Of a DNA stretch of 64,000 bases, positions 26,828 through 36,145 are shown piece after piece (the stretch's first letter is position 1; every line of letters starts with the position of its first letter). Source of the stretch: Sphingobacteriales bacterium TSM_CSS (GTDB lineage: Bacteria > Bacteroidota > Bacteroidia > Chitinophagales > UBA2359); the NCBI GenBank assembly GCA_002212985.1, contig NBMY01000117.1:1-64000 (forward strand), written 5' to 3'. The notes beneath the pieces are model-generated. The model searched no databases. It saw only the letters and a list, made by a program, of their open reading frames with translations, and was not told the origin of the DNA. The position numbers were made by a program, and so were the translations under genes.

Positions 26828-27685
26828 TCATTCCAGTTTAAATTTAAACGGCAGTGTATAAGCTACACGCACAGATTTTCCGCGTTGTTTGCCGGGTTTC
26901 CATTTGGGCATGGTTTTTACCACCCTAATAGCTTCTTCGTCGCAGCCGGCACCGCCGCCGGGCAACCCGCGTTTTACCTGTACATTGCTTATTGTGCCAT
27001 CTTCCAATACTACAAAGCCCACATAAACGGTACCCTCAATGCCGTTTTCGCGGGCCATGGGCGGGTATTTGGTATTTTCGGCAAGGAATTTAAACAGAGC
27101 GGCCTGTCCTCCGGGGTATTCAGGCATTTCTTCTACTATGGTAAAAATTTCGGGCTCTTCCACCTCCTTTTCTTTGGGCGGTTCTTTAATTTCAACTTTT
27201 ACCTCTTCTTTTACCTCTTCAACGGCCACTTCCTGCGGTTCTACCTGTGTTTCTTCTTCGGCTTCGGTATTCAGAACGGCAGGTTCGTCTTCAATAATTT
27301 CTTCATCGGAAACAATTTCAATTTGTGGCGGCGGGGGCGGGGGCGGCGGGGGCGGCGGCGCCTGTGAAGTAGGCGGCGGGAGCTGCTCTATTTCGTCTAA
27401 AGATTGAACTTCGCCTAAACTTGACGTTACTTGAGATGGCTTATCGTACCAACTGAAGGCAAAGAGCGAAAAACCCATAGAAATTAGCAACCCTATTAAC
27501 ATATAGGTGCTTCTGAAATTATGCACATCTACTTCGGGGTATTTGCGCATGTAGTACTTGTTTTTATTTTCAAGGTTACTTTCCATAACCGCTTCGGTAT
27601 TTTTGCGGTTAAACAGGAAAGTAAACAGCGCCCACGCAAAAGCAGGACCACCTAACAAAATAACCAGGAACCACCAGGGACTCAT
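26828..27685 (-). CDS. TonB family protein with Pro-rich spacer
   Basis: A 285-residue inner-membrane protein. Two hydrophobic segments (residues about 4-25 and 60-79), a run of eleven prolines at 110-120, an acidic Glu/Val/Lys-rich periplasmic spacer (about 121-185), and a TonB C-terminal domain (about 190-285: EYPGGQAALFKFLAENTKYP, GIEGTVYVGFVV, AIRVVKTMPKWKPGK). It would couple the proton gradient to outer-membrane transporters, but two N-terminal helices are unusual for TonB and no exbB/exbD lies in the window. The gene ends inside the overlap with VanZ-like start (27682-27685), implying translational coupling with that gene. Confidence 0.9.
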   Translation of the reverse strand: MSPWWFLVILLGGPAFAWALFTFLFNRKNTEAVMESNLENKNKYYMRKYPEVDVHNFRSTYMLIGLLISMGFSLFAFSWYDKPSQVTSSLGEVQSLDEIEQLPPPTSQAPPPPPPPPPPPQIEIVSDEEIIEDEPAVLNTEAEEETQVEPQEVAVEEVKEEVKVEIKEPPKEKEVEEPEIFTIVEEMPEYPGGQAALFKFLAENTKYPPMARENGIEGTVYVGFVVLEDGTISNVQVKRGLPGGGAGCDEEAIRVVKTMPKWKPGKQRGKSVRVAYTLPFKFKLE

Positions 27686-28113
27686 ACAATGTGTTTTTGA
27701 TGTTCTTTCAAATGAATAAGAGCGTACATGAGTAATGATACAAAAATGCCCGTAAGATTAGCGAGAATATCGGATATTTCAAAACTTCGGTACGAAAAAA
27801 ATTTTTTTTGTACGATTTCTATGAAAAAACCGAATAAAACTAATCCGAAAACTATTAATAGTCTTCTTTTTGCCTGTTTTTGTGTATAAACGCCAAAAGC
27901 ATACAATGCCAACAGGGTTAAAACACCGTACATAAGAAAATGGACAATTTTGTCAAGATGCGGCGTTGGTATGGAATTTACTGTCGGCACTTTTATTACC
28001 GATAATACAAACACCATAGCTGCCCATGCCAGAGTTACCAATTTTAAAAGCACGGTAAACGGGGGCACTTTGCCGTTATGCTCCAATGAGTTCGGTGTAG
28101 GCTGCGGCATCAA
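27682..28113 (-). CDS. VanZ-like membrane protein
   Basis: A 143-residue protein with four hydrophobic segments (about 22-42, 57-74, 85-103, 118-135) and the VanZ-family pattern PHLDKIVHFLMYGVLTLL, then FFIEIVQKKFFSYRSFEISDILANLTGIF. VanZ proteins are small membrane proteins of unclear function, some linked to glycopeptide tolerance. The ATG at 28113 overlaps the end of gcvH by 38 bases; a GTG at 28068 would avoid the overlap and keep all helices. Its stop overlaps the start of the TonB gene. The set gcvH-vanZ-tonB is probably one transcript. Confidence 0.85.
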   Translation of the reverse strand: MMPQPTPNSLEHNGKVPPFTVLLKLVTLAWAAMVFVLSVIKVPTVNSIPTPHLDKIVHFLMYGVLTLLALYAFGVYTQKQAKRRLLIVFGLVLFGFFIEIVQKKFFSYRSFEISDILANLTGIFVSLLMYALIHLKEHQKHIV

Positions 28114-28456
28114 GCAAGTTGCCTGTATCGTTCATATCATCGGGTTCAAGTTGAATAATCCAACCTTTGCCGTATGGGTCAGAGTTTACCAAATCGGGTT
28201 GGTTGTTGAGATTTTCGTTTACCGCCACCACTTTTCCGCTGATGGGGATAAACAATTCCGATACAGCTTTTACAGCCTCAACCGTGCCGAATGCCTCGCC
28301 TTTTGTCACATGTTGCCCCAGGCTGGTTATGTCAATATAAACAATGTCGCCCAACTCGCTCTGTGCAAAATCGGTTATACCTACAAATACACCTTTTTCA
28401 TCGGCCCTAAGCCACTCATGGTCGTGTGTGTAACGTAAATTTTCGGGAATGTTCAT
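28076..28456 (-). CDS. gcvH: Glycine cleavage system H protein
   Basis: Lipoyl carrier of the glycine cleavage complex, shuttling the methylamine group between P and T proteins. 126 residues, usual length. The lipoylation site is Lys63 within GTVEAVKAVSEL; N-terminal LRYTHDHEWLR and the SELGDIVYID segment are typical. gcvP and gcvT are not in the window. A TATATTTG -7 box lies 18 bases before the ATG. Confidence 0.97.
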   Translation of the reverse strand: MNIPENLRYTHDHEWLRADEKGVFVGITDFAQSELGDIVYIDITSLGQHVTKGEAFGTVEAVKAVSELFIPISGKVVAVNENLNNQPDLVNSDPYGKGWIIQLEPDDMNDTGNLLDAAAYTELIGA

Positions 28457-28473
28457 GTTAAGCTAATTTCGGC

Positions 28474-28481
28474 CAAATATA
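28474..28481 (-). promoter_or_regulatory. -7 promoter box (TATATTTG) of gcvH
   Basis: Minus-strand TATATTTG, 17 bases before the gcvH ATG; the -33 element is weak. Confidence 0.4.
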
Positions 28482-29155
28482 ATCACTTATTGGCGAATAC
28501 TGCTTTTTCATAGCCCGAATTAAAAAAAAATCGGTAAGGCAGCCGTTTGAACGCAGTGCTGAAAAAGGGGCATTATTGCAGTTTATCCCTTTTCGGGTAA
28601 TAAAATGTATTGGGTTTATGGCAGGTAGCACAGCAATCTGTGTCAAAACAGGTGTAAACTTACTTTTTCATACCCTTTTTCAGAAATTTTAATATAAGGG
28701 AAGTTATTGTAGCCCCATAAAGGGTTGATTATCATAGTCCGAAGTGAAAGTTGCGTGACAATGATTCAAATTAACACAAACGCCCAATGGTAAAGAGGGC
28801 AGTTGTAAACAATATTGAGGGCAAATTACTATCAACCAGTTTGCCGGCTTAGCGGCATTACAAGCGCTGCACTCCTGCACCCACTTTCAATGCCGAAAGG
28901 CAGTTCATACAGGCGTTACAGGTACAAATAGAGAAAAACGGTCCATTTAGCCGGGTTTAAACGGTTTGGCAATTAACAACTGTGCAACTATTGCCCCGAA
29001 AAAAAATCTTAGTACCTTTCGGGCTTTACCGTTTTCGCATTACCTACAAATATTGTTATGAACCGGCGACAACTGTTTGTATTCCGAATTTTGCTTGCAA
29101 TACTGGTTTTGGTGTTCTTTTACACCAAATGTTTCAGGTAGGGCAGGGGGGTAAA
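28482..29155. other. Long intergenic region, no gene recognised
   Basis: About 670 bases between gcvH and the downstream side of the aldolase gene. All frames are short or lack coding character (poly-A/T runs, frequent stops). No tRNA, SRP, tmRNA or riboswitch signature was found by eye. It may contain an unrecognised RNA or decayed sequence. Confidence 0.4.
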
Positions 29156-29208
29156 GCAAAACCGGCGCGGGTAAGTAAAACACTGCTGTTTTATCCTCGC
29201 CGGTTTGC
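29156..29208 (-). terminator. Nested hairpin downstream of aldolase gene
   Basis: Outer arms GCAAAACCGGCG (29156-29167) and CGCCGGTTTGC (29198-29208) enclose an inner TAAAACA/TGTTTTA stem. It lies 22 bases beyond the aldolase stop. A T-run is short (GGTTTTGCTTT on the minus strand), so it is a moderate terminator candidate. Confidence 0.45.
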
Positions 29209-29230
29209 TCAAAATGTGATAGCGTTTTTA

Positions 29231-30289
29231 TCAGGCAATGGTTATATCATTGCTCAAATACACATCTTGTATGGCATGAAGCAGTTTAACCCCTTCAGCC
29301 ACCGGTTTCTGGAAAGCTTTGCGTCCCGATATAAGTCCCATACCGCCTGCACGTTTGTTAATGATGGCTGTTTCAACGGCTTCGGCCAAATCAGAAGCGC
29401 CTTTAGATTCTCCGCCCGAATTAATTAACCCAATTCTGCCCATGTAATTATTGATAACCTGATAGCGGCAAAGGTCAATAGGGTGGTCGGTAGCCAGTTC
29501 GGAGTACATTTTGGGGTGTGATTTACCAAACCCGATGGCTGTAAAACCCCCGTTGTTGGTAGGTAGTTTTTGTTTAATAATATCGGCCTGAATGGTTACA
29601 CCTAAGTGGTTGGCTTGGCCGGTTAGGTCGGCCGCGGTGTGGTAGTCTTTGCCGTCTTTTTTAAACCCGTTGTTTCGGGTATAACACCACAAAATGGTAG
29701 CCATACCCAAATCATGAGCCATTTCAAAAGCTTGTGCCACTTCCTGAATTTGGCGGGTAGATTCGTCGCTGCCAAAATAAATAGTGGCGCCTACTGCCAC
29801 AGCGCCCAAATTCCATGCATCTTCAATAGAGCCGTACATAATCTGGTCGTATTTATTGGGGTAGCTCAGCAATTCGTTGTGGTTTATTTTTACCACAAAA
29901 GGTATTTTATGGGCATATTTCCGGGCAACGGCTCCTAATACGCCAAAGGTTGTAGCAACAGCATTGCAGCCGCCTTCAATCGACAGCTTAACTATATTTT
30001 CGGGGTCAAAATAGATGGGGTTGGGGGCAAAAGCCGAGCCGGCACTGTGTTCAATCCCCTGGTCTATGGGCAAAATAGACAGGTAGCCGCTGTTCGCAAG
30101 TCTTCCATGTCCATGCAGGGTTTGCAAACTTCTAAGGGTTTGTATGGTGCGGTTGGTGCCGCTCCATATACGGTCTATAAAGTCGCCGCCGGGAAGGTAC
30201 AATTGGTCTTTCGATACGGTTTTGCATTGATGCTGAAGCAGGTATGCCGTTTTTTCGGCGCCTAAAAGCTGTTCTATGGCTTGAAGCAT
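29231..30289 (-). CDS. Class I fructose-bisphosphate aldolase (DhnA/FbaB type)
   Basis: Cleaves fructose-1,6-bisphosphate to glyceraldehyde-3-phosphate and dihydroxyacetone phosphate through a Schiff base. 352 residues with the archaeal-type class I pattern: [15 protein letters not shown] near residue 70, [11 protein letters not shown] holding a lysine, [31 protein letters not shown] with the likely Schiff-base lysine, and the phosphate-binding NSGGESKG and [12 protein letters not shown] at the C-terminus. Works in glycolysis and gluconeogenesis in the cytoplasm. It has a TATCTTTG -7 box at 30420-30427 and a hairpin downstream, so it is probably monocistronic. Confidence 0.93.
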   Translation of the reverse strand: MLQAIEQLLGAEKTAYLLQHQCKTVSKDQLYLPGGDFIDRIWSGTNRTIQTLRSLQTLHGHGRLANSGYLSILPIDQGIEHSAGSAFAPNPIYFDPENIVKLSIEGGCNAVATTFGVLGAVARKYAHKIPFVVKINHNELLSYPNKYDQIMYGSIEDAWNLGAVAVGATIYFGSDESTRQIQEVAQAFEMAHDLGMATILWCYTRNNGFKKDGKDYHTAADLTGQANHLGVTIQADIIKQKLPTNNGGFTAIGFGKSHPKMYSELATDHPIDLCRYQVINNYMGRIGLINSGGESKGASDLAEAVETAIINKRAGGMGLISGRKAFQKPVAEGVKLLHAIQDVYLSNDITIA

Positions 30290-30419
30290 TGGTTGTGAGT
30301 ATTATAAGTAATTAAATTTTTTTGCAATCATGCCGGCTGTAACGGGCAATTTTTCAATGTAGTTAGCGGCTTACGGCAGTATTATATGTAAAGTATTAAC
30401 GACCTTTTGCCGTGCGTGG

Positions 30420-30427
30420 CAAAGATA
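30420..30427 (-). promoter_or_regulatory. -7 promoter box (TATCTTTG) of aldolase gene
   Basis: Minus-strand TATCTTTG, 130 bases before the ATG, giving a long 5' leader. The -33 region is T-rich without a clear TTG. Confidence 0.4.
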
Positions 30428-30524
30428 CGCAAAAATGATAAGAAAAAGGATAGGAGGCTCTTAAATTTGCAGCGCCGAGGCATGCAAAACGGGTCGGCGC
30501 TTGCCTTTTGGAACAGGAAAATGG

Positions 30525-31940
30525 TTAAATGTTTTTGAGTTCTTTAACCAGTTTTTCGAGGCTGCTTTTAGCATCGCCAAACAGCATTCGGGTGTTGTCG
30601 TTAAAGAAGAGCCGGTTTTCAATGCCTGCATAACCGGCGCTCATGCCCCGTTTAAGGACCACAACGGTTTTTGATTCATCAACATCCAATATGGGCATAC
30701 CGTATATGGGGCTGGTTGGGTCGTCTTTGGCGGCTGGGTTTACCACATCGTTGGCGCCAATAACTAAAACCACATCGGTATTTTTAAAGAGCGGGTTGGC
30801 TTCTTCCATTTCCAACAGTTTATCATAGGCAACATCTGCTTCGGCAAGCAATACGTTCATGTGTCCGGGCATGCGTCCGGCAACGGGGTGAATGGCATAT
30901 TTTACTTCCACGCCGCGCTCTTCCAGCACCGATTCAAACTCGTGGGTAATGTGTTGTGCCTGTGCAACAGCCAGCCCGTAACCGGGCACAACAATAACCC
31001 GCTGCGCGTAGTTGCACAAAATGGCACAATCATTAAGCGTAATTTCTTTAATTACTCCCATTTCGGTGCTTGTAGCGGCTGCCTGTCCGCTTTGTCCGCC
31101 AAATGCGCCAACCAGTACATTCAGGAGCGAGCGGTTCATAGCCTGGCACATGAGTATGGTAAGAATGGTGCCGGCCGATCCTACCAGAATACCACCCGTT
31201 AACATGGCGCGGTTGCCATACAAGAAGCCGCCAAATGCAGCGGCAAGGCCAGTAAAAGAATTGAGCAGCGAAATTACCACCGGCATATCGGCCCCGCCAA
31301 TAGGTAATACAAACAGTACGCCATACAGCAAAGACAAGAGTGTAATTATATACAGCAACCCCGTTTTGCCCTCTGTTTGCACCATAAGGTAAGCGCCCAG
31401 CCCCAAAATGATAACAAGCAGAAGCACATTAAATAACTGTTGACGTGGTAAAACATAATCCTTAATTTTGCCTTCCAATTTTCCAAAAGCTATCATACTG
31501 CCTGCAAAAGATACAGAGCCAATCATAATGCCCAGTAAAATCATGAGCACATGCCCGTTTAAAAGCGTTTCTACATAATTGTTTTCGGTGTATTTGCCAA
31601 ACTCATTAAGCGAAATAAGCGCAGCGCAGGCGCCGCCCATGCCATTAAAAAAAGATACCATTTGCGGCATGGAAGTCATTTTTACGCGCTTTGCCATAAC
31701 ATAACCTATAACGGTTCCGGCAATAAGTCCCAAAAAAATCAAGGGCAGATTGCCAATCGGCGCCCCCTCGGCGTTGTGGTACAGGAATATGGTGGCAAAA
31801 ATGGCAAGCGTCATGCCAACACCGGCAATAAGGTTGCCGTTTCGGGCAGTTTTAGGGTGGCTAAGCATTTTAAGCCCCAGAATAAAAGACAGCGACGCCA
31901 GAAGGTAAATTATGTGAAGGAGATTTTGACTTAATTCCAT
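30525..31940 (-). CDS. pntB: NAD(P) transhydrogenase subunit beta
   Basis: Membrane subunit plus NADP(H)-binding domain III of the proton-pumping transhydrogenase (NADH + NADP+ to NAD+ + NADPH). 471 residues: about nine membrane helices in residues 1-270 (VGMTLAIFATIFLYHN, GGADMPVVISLLNSFTG), then domain III with VPGYGLAVAQAQH, YAIHPVAGRMPGHMNVLLAEA, VVLVIGANDVVNPAA and KRGMSAGYAGIENRLFF, all hallmark NADP-binding segments. Last of three pnt genes on the minus strand, 79 bases after the alpha-2 gene. Provides NADPH for biosynthesis. Confidence 0.97.
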   Translation of the reverse strand: MELSQNLLHIIYLLASLSFILGLKMLSHPKTARNGNLIAGVGMTLAIFATIFLYHNAEGAPIGNLPLIFLGLIAGTVIGYVMAKRVKMTSMPQMVSFFNGMGGACAALISLNEFGKYTENNYVETLLNGHVLMILLGIMIGSVSFAGSMIAFGKLEGKIKDYVLPRQQLFNVLLLVIILGLGAYLMVQTEGKTGLLYIITLLSLLYGVLFVLPIGGADMPVVISLLNSFTGLAAAFGGFLYGNRAMLTGGILVGSAGTILTILMCQAMNRSLLNVLVGAFGGQSGQAAATSTEMGVIKEITLNDCAILCNYAQRVIVVPGYGLAVAQAQHITHEFESVLEERGVEVKYAIHPVAGRMPGHMNVLLAEADVAYDKLLEMEEANPLFKNTDVVLVIGANDVVNPAAKDDPTSPIYGMPILDVDESKTVVVLKRGMSAGYAGIENRLFFNDNTRMLFGDAKSSLEKLVKELKNI

Positions 31941-32019
31941 ACGGAAATTTGCTTTTCGGAGGTATTGGGTAGATATAATGGTTGTAAATGAGGTGCTTTT
32001 TAAATTAAAGTGTCGGGAG

Positions 32020-32334
32020 TTATTTTTTGTCTTTCTTTTTAAACATTTCCAACATGCGGTCGGTCACCACAAAACCGCCAACCACGTTGAGCGTGCCTAA
32101 TACAACGGCAATAAAGCCCAAAGCTAATGCTAGGTAGTTTTGCGGGTCGGCTTGTCCCATAACAATGATGGCGCCAATAATAACCACGCCGTGAATGGCA
32201 TTTGCCCCCGACATAAGCGGGGTATGCAGCACCGCGGGTACATTAGAGATAACCTCAATGCCTAAAAAAATTGATAATGCCAAAATGTAAATGGCTTCAA
32301 TGTGTTGTCCTAAAAAGTGAAATATTTCGCTCAT
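32020..32334 (-). CDS. pntAB: NAD(P) transhydrogenase subunit alpha part 2
   Basis: A 104-residue membrane piece corresponding to the C-terminal helices of E. coli PntA. Three hydrophobic segments; typical motifs FLGIEVISNVPAVLHTPLMSGANAIHG and LGTLNVVGGFVVTDRMLEMF. In this phylum the alpha subunit is encoded by two genes, so the split is normal and not a frameshift. It lies 98 bases after pntAA and precedes pntB. Confidence 0.96.
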   Translation of the reverse strand: MSEIFHFLGQHIEAIYILALSIFLGIEVISNVPAVLHTPLMSGANAIHGVVIIGAIIVMGQADPQNYLALALGFIAVVLGTLNVVGGFVVTDRMLEMFKKKDKK

Positions 32335-32432
32335 AATTAAACAGTCTTTTTATGCCAAGGTGCCGGCAGCCTTGTTTTTATTGGTTAGCCAATATGCGGG
32401 TAAACACCGGCGGTTTACCCTGCAACCAGTTA

Positions 32433-33569
32433 TCAGGCTGTTATACCGGGTAGTTGCTTAACTCTTTCGTTTACCACTTGTCCGTTATGGGTAAGGCAGG
32501 ATCCTTGCACAATATCATCGGAAAAATTTAGGTTCAGGCTGCCGTCTTTGGCAATGAGCAGTTTAAGGAAGTTAAGCACGTTTTTGCCAAACATTTTGCT
32601 GGCATCTGCCGGTACGGTGGCCGGTATGTTTGATTGTCCTATAATGGTAACCCCATTGCATACAATGGTTTGGTTGTTTTGGGTAAGGGCGCAGTTGCCG
32701 CCGGTAGAGGCAGCCAAATCAATAATGACCGAGCCGGGTTTCATTTGGGCTATGGTTTCTTCTGCAATAAGCAGCGGGGCGCGTTTGCCCGGTATTTGGG
32801 CAGTGGCAATAATGACATCGCTTTTTATGGCGTGTTCCTGTATAAGCTGTTGTTGCCGTTGTTTGTATTCTTCGGTTTGTTCTACGGCATAGCCGCCGGC
32901 TTTTGCATCTTCGGCAGCGCCTTTTACTTCTACAAATTTGGCACCCAAACTTTGCACTTCTTCCTTTACGGCTGTGCGCACATCAAAGGCTTCTACCACG
33001 GCTCCAAGGCGGCGCGCCGTTGAAATGGCCTGCAAACCTGCCACCCCTGCGCCCAATACCAGCACTTTGGCGGGGGTTATGGTGCCGGCGGCGGTCATAA
33101 ACATGGGGAAAAATTTGGGTAAATACATGGCGGCCATTAATACGGCCTTGTAACCGGCAACGGTGGCCATAGATGATAAAATGTCCATGCTTTGTGCGCG
33201 GGTGGTTCGCGGCATCAAATCGAGGCTGAATGTGGTAAACCCCTGCCGGCAGAGGGCATTGGTTGCCTCTATGTTGCTCAAAGGCTGAAACACACTCAGC
33301 AGCACGGTTTTGGGGTTTATTTGTGGCAGTTCGGCGGCAGTAAAGGGGGTAATACGAATGAGCAGGTCTGCATGCTGCATAATTTGAGAAGCGGGCGCTA
33401 TAGTGGCGCCGGCCTGCCGGTAATCTTCATCGGAGGCAAAAGCAGCGTCGCCGGCTCCCTGCTCTACCAAAATTTCGGCTACCTGTAAACCTTTGAGTTG
33501 TTTTACGGTTTCGGGTAACAGTGCTACCCGTTGTTCGTCGCCGTTTTCTTTTAAAATGCCAATTGTCAT
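32433..33569 (-). CDS. pntAA: NAD(P) transhydrogenase subunit alpha part 1
   Basis: The soluble NAD(H)-binding domain I, related to alanine dehydrogenase. 378 residues: N-terminal IGILKENGDEQRVALLPETV, the NAD-fold VLVLGAGVAGLQAISTARRLGA near residue 170, the mobile-loop region DVIIATAQIPGKRAPLLI, and VIIDLAASTGGNC. First gene of the pntAA-pntAB-pntB transcript. Both loop and Gly-rich motifs are intact, so the enzyme should be active. Confidence 0.97.
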   Translation of the reverse strand: MTIGILKENGDEQRVALLPETVKQLKGLQVAEILVEQGAGDAAFASDEDYRQAGATIAPASQIMQHADLLIRITPFTAAELPQINPKTVLLSVFQPLSNIEATNALCRQGFTTFSLDLMPRTTRAQSMDILSSMATVAGYKAVLMAAMYLPKFFPMFMTAAGTITPAKVLVLGAGVAGLQAISTARRLGAVVEAFDVRTAVKEEVQSLGAKFVEVKGAAEDAKAGGYAVEQTEEYKQRQQQLIQEHAIKSDVIIATAQIPGKRAPLLIAEETIAQMKPGSVIIDLAASTGGNCALTQNNQTIVCNGVTIIGQSNIPATVPADASKMFGKNVLNFLKLLIAKDGSLNLNFSDDIVQGSCLTHNGQVVNERVKQLPGITA

Positions 33570-33728
33570 TGCAGGATGGTTAGTGGTAAAATGGTTGGCG
33601 GCGCCGGTCTGCCTTATTGCAACGGCCGGCAGCCTTATTATTGCGGGTGCAAAAATATTGAAAAAATAAAGGCAATTCGCATCATTAGGTTAAAAAAAGA
33701 ATAAAAAGCAACAAAAAAGTACCTGCAT

Positions 33729-34613
33729 TTAATTATGCGGCAGTTGCGGGGGTTGTTGGTGTTTCCACCGGCGGTGTGTCCATAGCCAGTTTTCGGGTTT
33801 TTGCCTTATAATGTTTTCAAGTGTGTGCATGTAGGCGGTGGTAATTTGTCCAGGTTGTGCGGTGGCAGGAGTATCGGCAATTTTAATGAGCTCCATGGTA
33901 TAATATCCGCGTTTTACCCTTTGCAGATGCAGGAAATAAACCGGGTAGTTGTGTAAAATGGCATGTTTTTCGGGTCCTATGGGGCAGGCAGTGGGTTGGT
34001 TAAAAAAGGTTGTCCAAATGGCTTTGCTCATTTTACCCGGATTTTGGTCGGCCAAAAAAGTGTAAACTGCGGGTTGGTTTTTATACTGCTCAAAAGTGGA
34101 CGATGTTTGGTTGTTGGGCACAAACACCATGCCGTATGCCATGCGCGATTGCAAGCCGTATTGGTTAATGTAGGCATTGGCCAGCGGCCGGTAGATGGTA
34201 ATAATTTTTATTTTTACTGAGTTGCTAATGACGGAGCACCACTCCCAATTGCAGTAATGTGCCGTAACTGCTACGATGCTTTGCCCGTTTTGATAAAGGT
34301 TTTCGGCTACATCGGTATTAAGGAGGCGGCAGCGCCCGCCAAGTTCGTCGGCACTAAGGTTAAAAATTTTAATGTTTTCAACCAGTACATCGCAAAAATT
34401 CCGATAAAATTTCCAAGCTATGCCCGCAATTTCGGCTTCGGTTTTTTCGGGAAAACAACGCCGGAGATTGCTTAATACCACTTTTTTGCGGTAGCGCATT
34501 ACATGGTAAAACAACACCCTGAGTATGTCTGACAAAACATATAACGCCGCAAAAGGCAACTTAGACAGAAAAAAAACAGCAACCCTGAAAAAAAAATACC
34601 CTATATATGCCAC
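33729..34613 (-). CDS. LpxL/HtrB-type lysophospholipid acyltransferase
   Basis: A 294-residue inner-membrane acyltransferase of the lipid A late-acylation family. An N-terminal hydrophobic anchor (about residues 3-38) is followed by VVLSNLRRCFPEKTEAEI, the catalytic HX4(D/E) motif as AHYCNWEW, the RPLAN segment, and a C-terminal PENWLWTHRRWK, the family's W-x-H-R-R-W signature. It probably adds a secondary acyl chain to Kdo-lipid A; a Kdo synthesis gene (kdsA) lies 2.7 kb away. A TACCTTTG -7 box is 23 bases upstream. Confidence 0.9.
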   Translation of the reverse strand: MAYIGYFFFRVAVFFLSKLPFAALYVLSDILRVLFYHVMRYRKKVVLSNLRRCFPEKTEAEIAGIAWKFYRNFCDVLVENIKIFNLSADELGGRCRLLNTDVAENLYQNGQSIVAVTAHYCNWEWCSVISNSVKIKIITIYRPLANAYINQYGLQSRMAYGMVFVPNNQTSSTFEQYKNQPAVYTFLADQNPGKMSKAIWTTFFNQPTACPIGPEKHAILHNYPVYFLHLQRVKRGYYTMELIKIADTPATAQPGQITTAYMHTLENIIRQKPENWLWTHRRWKHQQPPQLPHN

Positions 34614-34635
34614 AACGGTAGTTTTACTTAAGCGG

Positions 34636-34643
34636 CAAAGGTA
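34636..34643 (-). promoter_or_regulatory. -7 promoter box (TACCTTTG) of acyltransferase gene
   Basis: Minus-strand TACCTTTG, 23 bases before the ATG at 34613; it lies just inside the intergenic gap after the GWxTD gene, so the acyltransferase can be transcribed alone. Confidence 0.4.
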
Positions 34644-34657
34644 AGCGATTTATGCCA

Positions 34658-36145
34658 TTAATTATCGTTAAAAAAATCGGTTGCTTTTCCGCCAAAGTGG
34701 TTTCGTATCTGTTCGGTATCCAGGTTATTACTGTTGCTTTGTTCTTTCATAGTGTTGTAAATACGCATTTGCCATCGGGGGTCTTTTACCTCACCCCGCG
34801 CATCGGAGTGTATGAGTTGGTAATCGTTGCTGGCCAATATAGGCTGGTAAAACACAAATTTTACGTTTACCTGTTTGTTATTCAGTTTATAATAGTGCCA
34901 AATTTCGTACGGCAGAGCGCCGGGTTCATTGGTAACCTGCACCAAATCGTTGGGGTGTCCGTATTTCAGAAACACGCGGCCGCGGTCGGTTTGGTAGCCG
35001 TGTTGCTTAATAGTTTGGTAGGTTTTCTCTACATAATCGGCTTGTTCTTTATAGATTGAGAAAGCCAGGGCAGGGTCAACCGGTTCGTGTTGTTGCCAGA
35101 ATGCGGCCAAACTGCGTCTAATAATGCCTGGGTCTTTGGCATTAAGGGCATTTTGGGCAAACTGGTATTCCAGTTCGGTGGCTATGGGCATAATGGCATC
35201 GAGGTAAAAAGCAGCTTCGGCATCAGATAAAGTTTGCAGGTAGTTTGGCACTTCATCGGGTAAATTAGTTAAACCGGCGCCTTGTGTAGCCACTGCTGGG
35301 GTGTTGGCGCTAACATTGGGGTTGTTTCGCTGAAATACAACGGCATTTTCGGCAAGTACTTCATTTTGTTTGTTCCGAACCTCTACCCAAATATAATAAT
35401 TGCCTGATGGCAGGGCGCTGATGTCTAACTCTGCCATGAGTATGTTTACCGCATCGGCTTTTAATTTTTTAAACTTTCTAAGACCGTTAATCACCATTCG
35501 GCGGTTATTGACTACTGCGTATGTACACATAAAATCTGAGCCCGAACCTAAAACGGTGGCGGCATTGTACACTTCGGTATAAAAAGACAGGCGGTTGAGT
35601 TGCGGCGGGTAATACCCCAAAATGTTGGGTACAATTTCGTAACCGTACTTTGAGTATTGAGTGGTAGCGGCCGAGGGCACAAATGCATCGGACAGCATTA
35701 CATCGCTCATGCTAATAGCAGCAATATCGGGCGTTGGTATGGTAACGGTGGCTGTTCGCCGGGTTGTTTGTTGCGGGTTGTTGGCATCGTTTATGTTTAC
35801 CTCCAATTCATAACTGCCGGGCGGCAGTGGAAACCGTTTCAGGTCGAGCAGGTTGGGTTTGGCTCCGGTAGTATCGGGCAGTTCTTTGCCCAGCAGTACA
35901 TAGTGGTCGTATTGTGCCACCTGCGTTGCTGCGGTAAAAATAAGCGTAATATCGGCTTTTGCCTGCCAGGTACCGGCCGGTGTGGGTAGATAAAGCAGGT
36001 CGTTACCGGGTATCAGCACATATACTTCGGCATACGCGCTGAGGTTGGGCTGCCTGAAAACGGCAAAATCAACAATGGGGTTAAGCGCTTTTGCCATAAA
36101 AGGCAGTTGCAGCAAAAGGCAGTAAAAAAACATTCGTTTTTTCAT
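34658..36145 (-). CDS. Exported GWxTD-domain protein
   Basis: A 495-residue exported protein from the ATG at 36145 (signal FFYCLLLQLPFMAKA); a further ATG six bases upstream is also possible. The first two-thirds are beta-rich (ADITLIFTAATQVAQYDHY), and residues about 330-440 form the GWxTD-type domain: YQTDRGRVFLKYGHPNDLVQV, PYEIWHYYKLNNKQVNVKFVFY, YQLIHSDARGEVKDPRW. The molecular role of this domain is unknown; it is widespread in Bacteroidota and Acidobacteria. It is read toward the acyltransferase, 44 bases away. Confidence 0.85.
   Translation of the reverse strand: MKKRMFFYCLLLQLPFMAKALNPIVDFAVFRQPNLSAYAEVYVLIPGNDLLYLPTPAGTWQAKADITLIFTAATQVAQYDHYVLLGKELPDTTGAKPNLLDLKRFPLPPGSYELEVNINDANNPQQTTRRTATVTIPTPDIAAISMSDVMLSDAFVPSAATTQYSKYGYEIVPNILGYYPPQLNRLSFYTEVYNAATVLGSGSDFMCTYAVVNNRRMVINGLRKFKKLKADAVNILMAELDISALPSGNYYIWVEVRNKQNEVLAENAVVFQRNNPNVSANTPAVATQGAGLTNLPDEVPNYLQTLSDAEAAFYLDAIMPIATELEYQFAQNALNAKDPGIIRRSLAAFWQQHEPVDPALAFSIYKEQADYVEKTYQTIKQHGYQTDRGRVFLKYGHPNDLVQVTNEPGALPYEIWHYYKLNNKQVNVKFVFYQPILASNDYQLIHSDARGEVKDPRWQMRIYNTMKEQSNSNNLDTEQIRNHFGGKATDFFNDN

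Noticed and set aside
27325-27362. GGCGGGGGCG simple repeat as a repeat element
   Set aside because: It encodes the proline run of the TonB protein on the other strand.
28458-28646. Leftward 62-codon frame upstream of gcvH
   Set aside because: No promoter or conserved pattern; it would occupy the gcvH promoter.
28982-29428. Rightward 148-codon frame beside aldolase
   Set aside because: Its second half is antisense to the clear aldolase gene and the translation has no family features.
32020-33569. Transhydrogenase alpha subunit broken by a frameshift
   Set aside because: The two parts are separate intact genes with their own starts, as is normal for many bacteria with a three-subunit enzyme.
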